Source of the DNA: Notolepis coatsorum
Taxonomy: Eukaryota > Chordata > Actinopteri > Aulopiformes > Paralepididae
Assembly (NCBI GenBank): GCA_963971535.1
Contig: CAXASK010002156.1
Location: 123,654 to 187,653 of the forward strand
Direction of reading: 5' to 3'
DNA: 64,000 nucleotides
The notes under the pieces are model-generated. The model ran no database searches and was not told where the DNA came from. It saw only the letters and a list, made by a program, of their open reading frames with translations. The position numbers and the translations under genes were made by a program. Below, piece after piece: positions 20,711 to 31,090 of this stretch (positions are counted from its first letter, which is position 1; each line of letters opens with the position of its first letter).

Positions 20711-23700
20711 TCACAAAGTCATGGGGTCATGGTCGTCATCGATAGTATCGGGGAGCCTTGGCAGTTCTATTAGCCTCGCCACGGGTCGGGTGTAGGTCCG
20801 CCCTTGGACGAGCACTTCAGCTGCTCGGACCTTTCCATCGGCACCGGTGATCACTTTGCTTACGCGGCCAGCCGGCCACATAGCTCGGGGTAGTGACTGG
20901 TCGATAATCATGACGACTGTTCCTTCTGTCAAATTGTCTCTCTCTTTCACCCATTTCTGGCGGGTCTGTAGAGACGGTAGGTAGTGGAGTAGGAAGCTGT
21001 TCCAAAATTTGTCAGCCAATACTTGACTGTACCTCCACATTCTTCGGCCGTTCGCTTCTTCAGGCCTGTACATTGTCTGGGGTAGCGCGGGGTCCAGCCG
21101 CCCCATCAAGAGTGTGTTGGGGGTGACTGGGTCGACATCTGCTACATCACTTGAGACGTAACTGAGGGGCTTTGAGTTCAATACTCCCTCGATCTCCGTG
21201 AGGACTGTCATTAAGACTTCTTCCGCCACGGTCTGGGCCCCAAGCACGGCGTACAGGGCTGTCTTTATAGAACGTACTTCTCGTTCCCAAGTTCCACCCA
21301 AGTGAGGTGCGTTCGGGGGATTAAACTGGAAGTCAATCTGGGATGGAGCGAGGTGGGTCTTAAGTTCTGGGCCCATAGCTTGGAAGCTCTCTCTCAGCTC
21401 TCTTTCTCCGCCTTTGATGTTTGTCCCGTGATCAGACAATAATGTAGACGGTTTTCCTTTCCGTGATGTGAATCTTCGGAAGGCCATAAGGAATGAGTCT
21501 GTGCTCATGGTTGGAAGGAGTTCGATATGTATCGCTCTGGTGGTCATGCATTTGAATACAATACCCCACCGCTTCTCGGTTCCTCTTCCTTTCTTTATAT
21601 ACAGTGGGCCGAAACAGTCCATACCGGTGGAGTGAAAAGGCTTGTCGCCGAGTCGGAGGCGACAGGGAGGTAGGTCAGCCATCCGGGGTATACTGGGCTG
21701 GGCTCGCCACTTACGACAGTCTAGACAGGTTCGCTGGAAGCGCCGCACTGCTTCTCTCCCTTGCAGCATCCAATAACGACGTCTGATCTCCGCGAAGACT
21801 CTCTCTGCCCCTGCGTGGTGCACATCCTCGTCGTATTTCTTTATGATCAGCTCTGTGACCTTGTGTCGGCTGTTCAAGACTATCGGGTACTTGACGTCAT
21901 CCGGTAAGTCTGGGGCTCTCCGCAGACGACCACCCACTCTGATGAGACTATGGGCGTCGCTCTCGGGGGCTAGGTGGAGCAGTCTGCTGTCTGATGGGAC
22001 GGGCTTTGCTCCCTGTAGACAGGCTAGCTCATCGGGGAACGAGTCTCTCTGGACTCGTTGTAGTAGAAGAAGTTCTGCTTCTTCGTAGTCAGCTGCTGAA
22101 ATGTCAGTCGTGGGCTGAACCTCTGGGTGGTGCCACAGAAATGTCTTTAGCTGCGCACTCTGTAGGGTGAGGCAATCGTCTATGTCGGGGTCTGTGGAGA
22201 CGAGTGTGTTCAATCCACAGAACATAGGTTTCTTGTTTTCGGCCTCCTCTTTACTCGCCTCCCGTGGGGTGGGTGTAGGCCACTCTTCTTCTGGGAGCTT
22301 GAGAAACTCTGGTCCGTCACTGTAGAGGTTGTGACGGGTGAGGTCATCCAGGGACATTCCCCGGGTGATGACGTCAGCTGGGTTGTGTTTGGTGTCCACA
22401 TACCTCCAGCTCGCTACTTCTGTTAACTCTTGAATCTCGGTGACTCTGACTCCCACGAAGACCTTGTATCTGCACGAATCAGACCGGATCCATGTGAGTA
22501 CTGTCGTGGAGTCTGACCACAAGATTGTTCTTTGCACCGGGATGGTGAGTTCACGTTGGATTAACGTGGCGAGCTGCGCTCCTGCTAGGGCTGCGCAGAG
22601 CTCTAGACGCAGGATAGATTGTTGCTTTCGTGGGGCTATTCTTGAGCGAGCCAGGATGAAAGCAGTATGTATTTCTCCTCCCTCCTCTCGGGCACGCAAG
22701 TAGGCCACCGAACCGTAGGCTACTTCGGAGGCGTCGCTGAATACGTGCAGGTCCATCTTGCATGTCTCTGGCCTCACTGTGGGTGGGAAGTAGCTGCGGC
22801 GTATATTAACACCTGGGAGTGAGCGGAGTTCCGTCTCCCACTCTCTCCATGTGGATGCAAGGTGTTCGGGTATGGGATCGTCCCAGCCCTGGTCCTTGTC
22901 CCATAGCGCTCTTACAATCATCTTTGCCCTGGTGGTGTAAGGTAGAATACATCCCAACGGGTCATATTGTCTGGCGAGTGTTCTGTATACACTCCGTCTG
23001 GTGGTCGGTATTGCCGTCGACCTTCCCTGCTCCTTGGTCAGGGGTTTGTGTCTATAATGGAGCGAGTCTGTTTTGAAGCGCCAGACTAGTCCTAGTGTCA
23101 TTTCTTGGGCTTCTCCTGGGATGGTCGCCATCCAGGTGTCGCTGCTCGCTGCCTTGTCCTCGGGGGAGAGGCTGCGCATTACTTGCGGGTCGCTGCTGGC
23201 CCACTGCCTGAGATCAAAGCCGTCTTTGATCAGGGAGGCGCGGAGCAGCGCACGACGTCGCCAGTCAATTTTCTTTATGTGTCCCGCTGTGATTCGCTTG
23301 TTAATCTCAGCGTGGTACACAGTCTTTTGAGCGGGGTCTTTGGCTAGGCGCCGCTCTGTGTTAAATAGATACCGCTCCGTCGCCTCTTTTGTGGCGTGAA
23401 AGGTGGGCATTCCCTCTCGCCTCAGGAGTGGAGTTGCGTATCTCATCACTCCGTTGACTGTGACTCTCTTTGTCCCTTGCTCGAGGAGGGCTATAGCGTA
23501 AATATCTTCCTTAGAACGAATGTCTTTCTTTTCGTTCTTAAAGGGCATTGTCTCTAGTGTCCATAGCCTCTCGACATGCTGCAGGAGTGTGGTGTCTTCT
23601 TCTGTCGCTCTGGAGTGGAGGCAGCTAGTGGCTGCTGTTCGGTTAAGAGACTTGGCGAGGGGGCCTTGTAATGTCCATCCTAGGCGGGTCTCGACTGCTG

Positions 23701-24583
23701 CAGGACAACCTCTGGGTCCTGTATGGACCCGGTCTATCGGGACTATGAGGTCTGCATGGTCGGAGCCTATCAGCAGGGTCAGGGTGGCACCGTCTATGAG
23801 CGGGATAGGTAGTTGACGCAGGTGCACATATTTATCCATCAGCTTGGCGATGGGGTAGGTGTACTGCGATAGTCCTATTTCTTGGCTGGTGAAAGCATTA
23901 GTAATCCTATACCGTCTCTCTGGCTGCCCGCTTGCTGCGATAGTGAAGGAGACATTCTCGCCCTTTATCGTCTTTAGATCTCTTCTTATTGTCCGAATCG
24001 TCATCTGGTTCTCGCTCCCCCGCAGCCCCAGCTGGGCCGCAGCGGACGCGAGGAGAAGGGTCTTCTCTGACCCGTCATCAAGGACGGCGTAAGTGTCCAT
24101 GACCTTATCTTGGTAACTCAGTGTTACGCGGACCACCTTTAAGAGCACCTGGGCGCCGCTGCTGCTGGCGGGGTCAATGTACATAACACTTGCCTTTGTG
24201 CTGCTGGATGGTGCAGGCTTTCTTCTGGTACTGTCGTGTAGGACATCTAGGTGGGCTCCGTCACACCGACTACACCTCTTCTTGAGGCGGCACTCGGCTG
24301 CCATGTGACTGCGCGCACATCGGTAACAGCGCCTGTTGGACTTTATCCATTGACTCACTTCTTCAGCGGTCATCTTCTTGAACAGGTCACATTGTGACAA
24401 CCAGTGTTCCTTTTCGCAGTACGGGCACACCATCTTCCACTTCTCTTTCATCGAGGGGGTACTGTGGTTCTTGCTGCTCTGTACTGATTCTGATTGGTGC
24501 ATGACAGTCACCGATCTTCGGCCATCGTTTGCTCTCCTAGGTCCCTCTCTGGAGCTTGGTGTGCTCCGCACGAACGTATCCAA
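20711..24583 (-). CDS. pol: BEL Pol: zinc knuckles, aspartic protease, RNase H, integrase; RT core deleted
   Basis: This is a 1,290-codon open frame; it continues upstream from gag, so the non-ATG codon at 24,583 is only the point where the frame opens. Residues about 53-116 hold cysteine-rich knuckles including CYRCARSHMAAEC. The protease motif LDDGSEKT is at about 168-175. RNase H shows FSDASE, LRLELCAAL, WSDSTTVL and HNPADVITRG. The integrase has the H-H-C-C finger (HHAG...CLDCR) and D, D, E in GMDCFGPLY, LSDHGTN and GGTWEREV. Residues near 440 jump from ITAGHIKKID to RRALLRASL...GFDLRQWAS. In the family this interval normally holds most of the RT, including the Y-x-D-D box, so roughly 200 residues are absent while the frame stays open. 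Protein-level activity as an autonomous RT is therefore not expected. Confidence 0.9.
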   Translation of the reverse strand: MDTFVRSTPSSREGPRRANDGRRSVTVMHQSESVQSSKNHSTPSMKEKWKMVCPYCEKEHWLSQCDLFKKMTAEEVSQWIKSNRRCYRCARSHMAAECRLKKRCSRCDGAHLDVLHDSTRRKPAPSSSTKASVMYIDPASSSGAQVLLKVVRVTLSYQDKVMDTYAVLDDGSEKTLLLASAAAQLGLRGSENQMTIRTIRRDLKTIKGENVSFTIAASGQPERRYRITNAFTSQEIGLSQYTYPIAKLMDKYVHLRQLPIPLIDGATLTLLIGSDHADLIVPIDRVHTGPRGCPAAVETRLGWTLQGPLAKSLNRTAATSCLHSRATEEDTTLLQHVERLWTLETMPFKNEKKDIRSKEDIYAIALLEQGTKRVTVNGVMRYATPLLRREGMPTFHATKEATERYLFNTERRLAKDPAQKTVYHAEINKRITAGHIKKIDWRRRALLRASLIKDGFDLRQWASSDPQVMRSLSPEDKAASSDTWMATIPGEAQEMTLGLVWRFKTDSLHYRHKPLTKEQGRSTAIPTTRRSVYRTLARQYDPLGCILPYTTRAKMIVRALWDKDQGWDDPIPEHLASTWREWETELRSLPGVNIRRSYFPPTVRPETCKMDLHVFSDASEVAYGSVAYLRAREEGGEIHTAFILARSRIAPRKQQSILRLELCAALAGAQLATLIQRELTIPVQRTILWSDSTTVLTWIRSDSCRYKVFVGVRVTEIQELTEVASWRYVDTKHNPADVITRGMSLDDLTRHNLYSDGPEFLKLPEEEWPTPTPREASKEEAENKKPMFCGLNTLVSTDPDIDDCLTLQSAQLKTFLWHHPEVQPTTDISAADYEEAELLLLQRVQRDSFPDELACLQGAKPVPSDSRLLHLAPESDAHSLIRVGGRLRRAPDLPDDVKYPIVLNSRHKVTELIIKKYDEDVHHAGAERVFAEIRRRYWMLQGREAVRRFQRTCLDCRKWRAQPSIPRMADLPPCRLRLGDKPFHSTGMDCFGPLYIKKGRGTEKRWGIVFKCMTTRAIHIELLPTMSTDSFLMAFRRFTSRKGKPSTLLSDHGTNIKGGERELRESFQAMGPELKTHLAPSQIDFQFNPPNAPHLGGTWEREVRSIKTALYAVLGAQTVAEEVLMTVLTEIEGVLNSKPLSYVSSDVADVDPVTPNTLLMGRLDPALPQTMYRPEEANGRRMWRYSQVLADKFWNSFLLHYLPSLQTRQKWVKERDNLTEGTVVMIIDQSLPRAMWPAGRVSKVITGADGKVRAAEVLVQGRTYTRPVARLIELPRLPDTIDDDHDPMTL

Positions 24584-26061
24584 CCGTAGGCTGCTGACTT
24601 CTCTCGCCAGGAAGTCGGCTAGGTCTAGGAGGGATGGCTCGGGACCGTTAGGATCACGGTGGTCTCTTTGCCGCCTGAAGCGCTCCTGTCGGGCGGGCGG
24701 CAGCTTCTCTAAAATCCTCTCGACGTTAGTTCGTGCATACCTTTTTCTCGTTGCGCCCCCAGCATCCCTACCAGGGATTGTACTTTGATAGACAGGTCGT
24801 CTAGTGAGCGATTGTCTATTGCTGGGGGTAGGCGGTCAATATGCCTTATCTCTTGTATTACGTAATCCCATATACGTCCATACCCTAACCCATAACCCTA
24901 ACCCTAACCCTGTGGAGTAATGTGCTGCTGTCGGGCTTGACTCTCCTCTTCTCCCTCTTCTTCCTCTGTCAGGTCATCTAGATCCTGTAGTCGTCTATTT
25001 AGCCTCTCCACGGTGTACGCCGTTCCTTCCTTGTAGCTGGGTCTCACTGGGACCAGTCGGGGAAGGAGTTCGGAGGTGGGTATAGGCTCTCTCTGGTGGT
25101 CGGGCTCAGGGTCGCTTAATCGGTTAGGGGAGGGTGCCCTTGACCCGTGTCTTGACGAGGCCCTGGAACCCCTTGTGGAGGGAGGGGGTGTTGCCCTGGC
25201 GATCAGCTGCTCCATTAGCTGCGCTTGTAATCGGTCGCGCTCGGCTTCGCGCTTGGTGAGAGCGATGTCGCGCTCTGCTTCTCTTTGGGCACCGGCAGCG
25301 GCACGCTCGGTGTCGGCCCGGTCTCTTGCCATATTCTCTTCCGTCTGAAGGCGTCTCATCTCCAGCCGTATGCGCTCGTCGTCGCTCCGTTGCTGCGCTT
25401 GGAGGCGTTCTCTTTCAATGGTAGAATGTTCGCGCTCGCTAAGCATCTGTGCTTGGAGTTGTTCGCGCTCGCTAAGCGTCTGTGCTTGGAGTTGTTCGCG
25501 CTCGCTAAGCGTCTGTGCTTGGAGTCGATCGCGCTCCGTAGAGGCTGCTAGGCTGGCGAGGAACGCCTGTGCCAGCATCTGGTCCGCCTCGCTGGGGGAA
25601 GACGCTGGTTGAGGTGATCCGCTCCTGGCAGTACTCGTTGGGGATGCGTTCCCCTGCGGGGAGTCCTGGAGCTCTATCTCCTCGGCGCTCTCCTCATCTT
25701 GTTCCGTGCAGAGTTTCATCTCTGGAGGGTTGTCTTCCTCCCGGAGCTCTTGGGGGACTACTTCTTCGGTCTTGGCGGGGGGTAAAGTCGTGTCAGTTCC
25801 CTCCTGGTCCCCACCGTGAGCTTGGTCAGTTACATTAGAACCCACTAGGGCCTCTGTGGTCGGGGTATCCTGGTTGATAGGGTCGGACATAATTTTACTT
25901 TCTACTTTTACCGCGTTTACCGTTTGTAGAAGGCTAGGTAGTATACTGGCAGCGTAATCCTCTAAGTACTGAGGTGGCTGCCGTCTACGCTGCGGGCGTT
26001 CTACTTTAGGAGGACCGTTTCGTGGAGTGTTCATCATAGGCCATTTCAATATTAATACCAC
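24584..26061 (-). pseudogene. gag: BEL gag region, broken by a telomere-like repeat and a frameshift
   Basis: The frame from an ATG near 26,032 (open from 26,061) runs to 24,904. It has a basic start (KVERPQRRRQPPQYL), an acidic middle and a long coiled coil of about residues 165-290, including three near-identical 11-residue LSEREQLQAQ units (a 33-bp tandem repeat, 25,430-25,530). It ends in ITPQG followed by TAG, where that stop comes from a TTAGGG-type repeat at 24,883-24,911. Beyond the repeat the frame carries IWDYVIQEIRHIDRLPPA, then shifts by one base near 24,740 into LEKLPPARQERFRR, which continues into Pol. Uninterrupted gag-pol is the usual BEL layout. Confidence 0.8.
24883..24911. 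repeat. Telomere-like (CCCTAA) short repeat inside BEL gag
   Basis: About four to five CCCTAA-type hexamers, some with a CAT interruption, lie between gag and pol of the BEL element. They supply the in-frame stop of the upstream gag frame. Confidence 0.85.
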
Positions 26062-26086
26062 TATATTAATATTACACTAATTACCC

Positions 26087-26103
26087 TCCGGCTCGAAGGA
26101 CCA
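26087..26103 (-). other. BEL primer binding site, tRNA-Tyr-like
   Basis: Two bases after the 5' LTR end (reading minus strand) comes TGGTCCTTCGAGCCGGA, complementary to the CCA-tailed 3' end of vertebrate tRNA-Tyr (from memory of the tRNA acceptor sequence). Confidence 0.75.
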
Positions 26104-26105
26104 AT

Positions 26106-27475
26106 TGTAACTGAGGGGTACAATTCCCTGACTGTATTGATAAGTATGGTATCATTAAACCACTACCGCTTTATGTACTTTAACTACTGGCCATACAGTA
26201 CACGATATCTAAATATGATGAACACTTTCCCACAATGAAATCGGTTCCAGACAAAGGTAATAATCAAATATTTAATATAGCAAAAGGTACATATGATATT
26301 TACTATTACATTTATGATTTGAATGCATTTGTAAGGCAAATGAGTACTCGTAGGCAAATCAACACTGAATGTCCAATCTCTGGTTACGCAGGAAGCAAGT
26401 ATACAACCTGGCTCTTAGGGAATTAGATCTATGGTACACTTAATGATATAGCGGGATATTCTGGAAGGGGTCCTCCCGGTTGTAAGTCGGTAGGGGGGGT
26501 AGGAGAGCCGTCGGTAGTAGACCGTCTGGTCAACGATATCTAGGGAGACTTCAAGTACAGAAGACAGTGCAGTAGACTCTTGATCCGCAGATGAATACAC
26601 CTTGGTTCTCTTGTAGGCTGTAGCTCCACAATGAAGAAGAAGCTAGGCGACCTCAGTCTCTCTGAGCGCCGACTCAACTTGACTCCTCTCGGGGGTAAAT
26701 CCAACACTCACAGGCGTCGGCGATTATCCGCTCCACAAATCACAGTACCAAAGCAAATATATATTCCAGCCGCATAGGGCTCAGCAGTCGTCGGGTAGGT
26801 AATCCAGTGTACATGTCCCTCGGTCCTCGTCTAGATCTCCTCGGATGAAAGCGCCATGTGGTCGGCCCAGCCTGGTTAAGACTCTAGATAACACGAGGAA
26901 GCGTTGGAGATGCTGGTCACTTTAGAACTCTAACCGCACGATGCACCATACACGATAGACTATTATTACTTAATAGAAATACGTCGCATTCGACGGTACA
27001 GTGCCAAACTCTGACAATTCAGCTATTAATTCGCACGAGGTCTCGATGCTATTCTAAGGCCAAACAGGCCATACTACACCGCACGTGGTATCGTGGGTGA
27101 GGCTTCACGTTCTGTTACTAAGTTGGAAGAAGGGTAAAGGACTAAGGTCTTCTACATTTACTTGCGCCATATTTATATGCACGGTGAACAAATAGTGCCA
27201 CTCTCATTTCGGTAGCCGTATCCCTGAGCGGAGCCGGGGCTAGTACGGACATGTCTCGTCGGTACCTTTGAACTTGACGCCAGGGGCTGGTCCCCTGGCG
27301 CCTGGTCCTTTTGTCCAATAAGAGAATGAACTATTATGGGCTATAGTAGGCTAAAGGGATATTCCGTGTATATGTACAAGGAATATACAAGGGATATCAA
27401 ACGATATACAAATACTATTCAATATATATCCATAAATAAATATATATATTCGGTTTAATCTGATCCTTCGTAACA
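26106..27475 (-). repeat. BEL 5' LTR
   Basis: It is 1,370 bp and nearly identical to 19,248-20,617. Differences I noted are in the segments around 26,332, 26,454, 26,536 and 26,989. It is flanked on its outer side by GCTGT. Confidence 0.95.
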
Positions 27476-27509
27476 GCTGTCATATGGGTTGCTGTATATT
27501 TCCTGGGAT

Positions 27510-27775
27510 GTCGATGGTCTAAAAGACTAGCCGGTAGCGTTTAGTTGTAGCTATGAAACAACAAGCTCCTCGATGGTCTAAAAGACTAGCCGGTAGCATC
27601 TATCTGTAGCTATGAAACAACAAGACCAGCCGGTAGCGCCTAGCTGTAGCTATGAAACAACAAGCTCCTCGATGGTCTAAAAGACTAGCAGGTAGCGTCT
27701 AGCTGTAGCTATGAAACAACAAGACCAGCCGGTAGCGCCTAGCTGTAGCTATGAAACAACAAGCTCCTCGAGGAC
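27510..27775. repeat. Tandem array with alternating 59/40-bp units (99-bp higher-order repeat)
   Basis: Units end in GCTATGAAACAACAAG. A 59-bp form begins CTCCTCGATGGTCTAAAAGA and a 40-bp form begins ACCAGCCGGTAGCGCC; they alternate as 59, 59+40, 59+40. The array lies about 30 bp outside the BEL insertion and therefore directly 5' of L2-1 ORF1, so it may be the 5' region of that LINE. The same GCTATGAAACAACA motif reappears at 29,632 just after the copia LTR. Confidence 0.85.
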
Positions 27776-27845
27776 CCCGAGTCGTGGCCCTTGTTATGTA
27801 CCATGAGCTTGATCACTCCTGTGTCACTGGGCATGGTAAATGGCT

Positions 27846-28097
27846 GCTTTTTTATATAGCGCTTTTATCCAAAGCGCTTTACAATTTGTTACTCACATTT
27901 TGTACCCATTCACTCACACATTCACACACCGACGGCGGAGGCGACCATGCAAGGTGCCAACTTGCTCATCGGGAGCAATTAGGGGTTAAGTGTCTTGCTC
28001 AAGGACACATCGACACGTTGCCCGAGGGAGGAGTGGGAATCGAACCGGGAACCTCCGGATTGCCAGACGACTGCTCTACCTCCCGAGCCACTGTCGC
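27846..28097 (-). mobile_element. tRNA-derived SINE
   Basis: On the minus strand a polymerase III A box-like GGCTCGGGAGGTAGAGCAGT (about 28,071-28,090) and B box GGTTCGATTCCC (28,035-28,046) are spaced as in a tRNA head. A core with GTCCTTGAGCAAGACACTTA (about 27,987) and a tail resembling AAAGCGCTATATAAA follow. The tRNA part cannot fold as a functional tRNA, because the acceptor pairing is lost. The exact family name is not asserted. Confidence 0.8.
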
Positions 28098-28109
28098 ATG
28101 CAGGTGAGG

Positions 28110-28374
28110 GCTGCTAATTAGCTAATTGCTGCTGATTGGATACCTGCTGGCAGGTTAAAACCAGTCCCTCAGTCACACATGCACTCTGACTGTGGCTAGA
28201 GGAGTGTGTGGAAACAGAGAGTTGTCACGTTCTCCCATTCTTTGTTCTTTAGTTTGTACCAGTATTTCATTGTTAGAGTAGTCTTTTGGGTTAAACACAG
28301 GTTTTGGTGTCTGTTTGCACATAGGTTGCGTCCCTTTGAGCCAGGGTCGTAACAGTTGGGGGCTCGTCCGGGAT
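28110..28374 (+). mobile_element. LTR 3' end plus primer binding site of an unidentified LTR element
   Basis: Sequence ending GGGTCGTAACA, followed after GT by TGGGGGCTCGTCCGGGAT (about 28,357-28,374), is a canonical tRNA-Pro primer binding site next to an LTR end. The LTR start is uncertain because the SINE abuts it near 28,097. The element body is absent; the sequence turns into the palindrome described separately. Confidence 0.7.
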
Positions 28375-28453
28375 CTGAACCCGGGACCTCTCGCACGATC
28401 CCGGACGAGCCCCCAACTGTTACGACCCTGGCTCAAAGGGACGCAACCTATGT
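28319..28453. repeat. Perfect 56-bp inverted repeat with tRNA-Pro-derived 23-bp centre
   Basis: The left arm 28,319-28,374 and right arm 28,398-28,453 are exact reverse complements covering the LTR end and the tRNA-Pro primer binding site. The spacer 28,375-28,397 continues the complement of tRNA-Pro through the T arm, variable loop and anticodon stem. It is the complement of tRNA positions 58 to about 37, with one mismatch, at position 58. The right arm then joins copia coding sequence at TATGTACAAA. Confidence 0.9.
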
Positions 28454-29217
28454 ACAAAGCGAGATTTGTAGCTAAAGGTTACAGTCAGAGGGAGGGGATA
28501 GGCTACGGTGAAACATTCTCCCCCACAGCCAAACTGACAGATGTAAAAATGTACAGAGAAGCTGTGGGTAGCCTCATTTATTTGACAACATGTACTCGCC
28601 CCGACCTATGTTTTGTAGTGAGCAAATTGTCACAGCATTTTGCTGACCCCACAGAGGAGCACTGGATTACAGCAATACATATTTTTCGTTATCTCAAAGG
28701 TACAGCAGATAAACAGCTGTGTTTCAGAAAGAGCAGCGAGGGATTAGGGCTTAAAGCCTACAGTGATGCAGACTGGGCAGCTGACACCACAGATAGAAGA
28801 GGTACCACAGGATATTGTGTGAGTTTGAACACAAACAGCTCACTGGTTTCGTGGAAAACAAATAAGCAGCCCACAGTGGCACTATCAACTTGTGAAGCCG
28901 AATATATGGCTCTAGCTATGACAATACAGGAATGTATTTATCTAGAACAACTGCTCGAAGGGATGGATACCTATGTATATAAGAAGACTGTTGTTTACGA
29001 GGACAACCAGGGAACCATTGCGATTGCTAGAAACCCTGTGTGCCGACAGAGATGTAAACATGTCGATATAAAATATCATTTCATCAGATCTGTCATCAGA
29101 GAAGAAAGAATGACACTGATTTATTGTCCAACAGACGACATGGTAGCAGAAGCTATGACGAAACCTGCTTCCAAACTGAAATTAAAAAGATTAGCAGAGG
29201 CCATGTTTGGTCTGTAA
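28454..29217 (+). pseudogene. pol: copia Pol C-terminal part; RT core deleted, RNase H present
   Basis: It begins YKARFVAKGYSQREGI, continues ETFSPTAKLTDVK and then jumps directly to MYREAVGSLIYLTTCTRPDL. In copia elements the stretch between these blocks contains the RT palm with the Y-V-D-D box, so it is missing in frame. RNase H motifs follow: YSDADWA, STCEAEYMA, VYEDNQG and KHVDIKYHFIR. The frame ends in a normal TAA at 29,215-29,217. Gag, protease and integrase are absent. Confidence 0.87.
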
Positions 29218-29320
29218 ATATTGACTGCCATATTCTTTTTGATGTTCTGAACTGTATTATTTTCTTTGTAAATTGTTTTTGAAGAAGTTATACAGTGTGC
29301 TATACAACCCTAAGTGGGTG

Positions 29321-29631
29321 TGTTAAAGTTAGAAGTTATATGTAGGATTGCAAGTAACTGTCTAACTGTACACAACTGTTTCCACTGACTGTACATAACT
29401 GTTTCCACTAGAGGGCGCTATAGGCGGAGCCACTAATGCTACCGCCAGGTGGAGGGTATTTAAGGAGATGTCTCCTCCCCCTCTATCTCTTTCCCACCTA
29501 CCTCTCACGGAGAGGGGATCTCATGTGCTGCTGTGAAATGTAAATAATAAACCACGCAGATTAAAGGCTGAAGGTAGAAACCATGCCTCATGACCACATT
29601 ATTGTCGCCCCATAGCCAGACTCTGTCAACA
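29321..29631 (+). repeat. copia 3' LTR
   Basis: It starts TGTTAAAG and ends GTCAACA. A TATA-like GGTATTTAAGG lies near 29,455 and AATAAA near 29,547. It comes about 100 bp after the Pol stop, as expected for copia. Confidence 0.75.
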
Positions 29632-30901
<1,270 letters not shown>

Positions 30902-31050
30902 GTACATCTCAGCATCTCAGTACATCTCAGCTGATTAACCATAAAAAACGCACGTTAATAAAAAATATCACACAATTGCTGTACCAATAACAGTTAAATA
31001 ATCAACAGAAAAGCATTACATTGCAAAATAATATGTCCATGTCTGTAGTG

Positions 31051-31053
<3 letters not shown>

Positions 31054-31089
<36 letters not shown>
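31054..31089. repeat. (CA)n microsatellite
   Basis: About 18 CA units. Confidence 0.97.

Positions 31090-31090
<1 letters not shown>

Larger units (their letters stand above)
19248..27475 (-). mobile_element. BEL/Pao LTR retrotransposon, two LTRs, RT core missing
   Basis: It has two 1,370-bp LTRs, a 5-bp target duplication GCTGT (19,243-19,247 and 27,476-27,480), a gag-like frame, and a long Pol frame with protease, RNase H and integrase. The element is in minus orientation, so 26,106-27,475 is the 5' LTR. A primer binding site (26,087-26,103) and a purine tract next to the 3' LTR are present. The two LTRs differ at only about four positions that I could see, suggesting recent insertion. It landed just upstream of ORF1 of L2-1. 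Confidence 0.95.
28454..29631 (+). mobile_element. Ty1/copia retrotransposon remnant with 3' LTR
   Basis: The C-terminal part of a copia Pol frame is followed by about 100 bp and a 311-bp 3' LTR. The 5' half is absent, replaced by the palindrome. Sequence right after the LTR (GCTATGAAACAACA) resembles the tandem array at 27.5-27.8 kb, suggesting the copia element sits within or beside that array. Confidence 0.85.

Noticed and set aside
24883-24911. Chromosome end or fusion point
   Set aside because: Only four to five hexamers, inside an LTR element with intact flanks on both sides.
25076-25838. Overlapping plus-strand frames opposite BEL gag
   Set aside because: Shadows of the biased coiled-coil coding sequence and its 33-bp repeat.
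28025-28097. A functional tRNA gene on the minus strand
   Set aside because: A and B boxes are present, but the acceptor stem does not pair and the sequence continues as a SINE core and tail.
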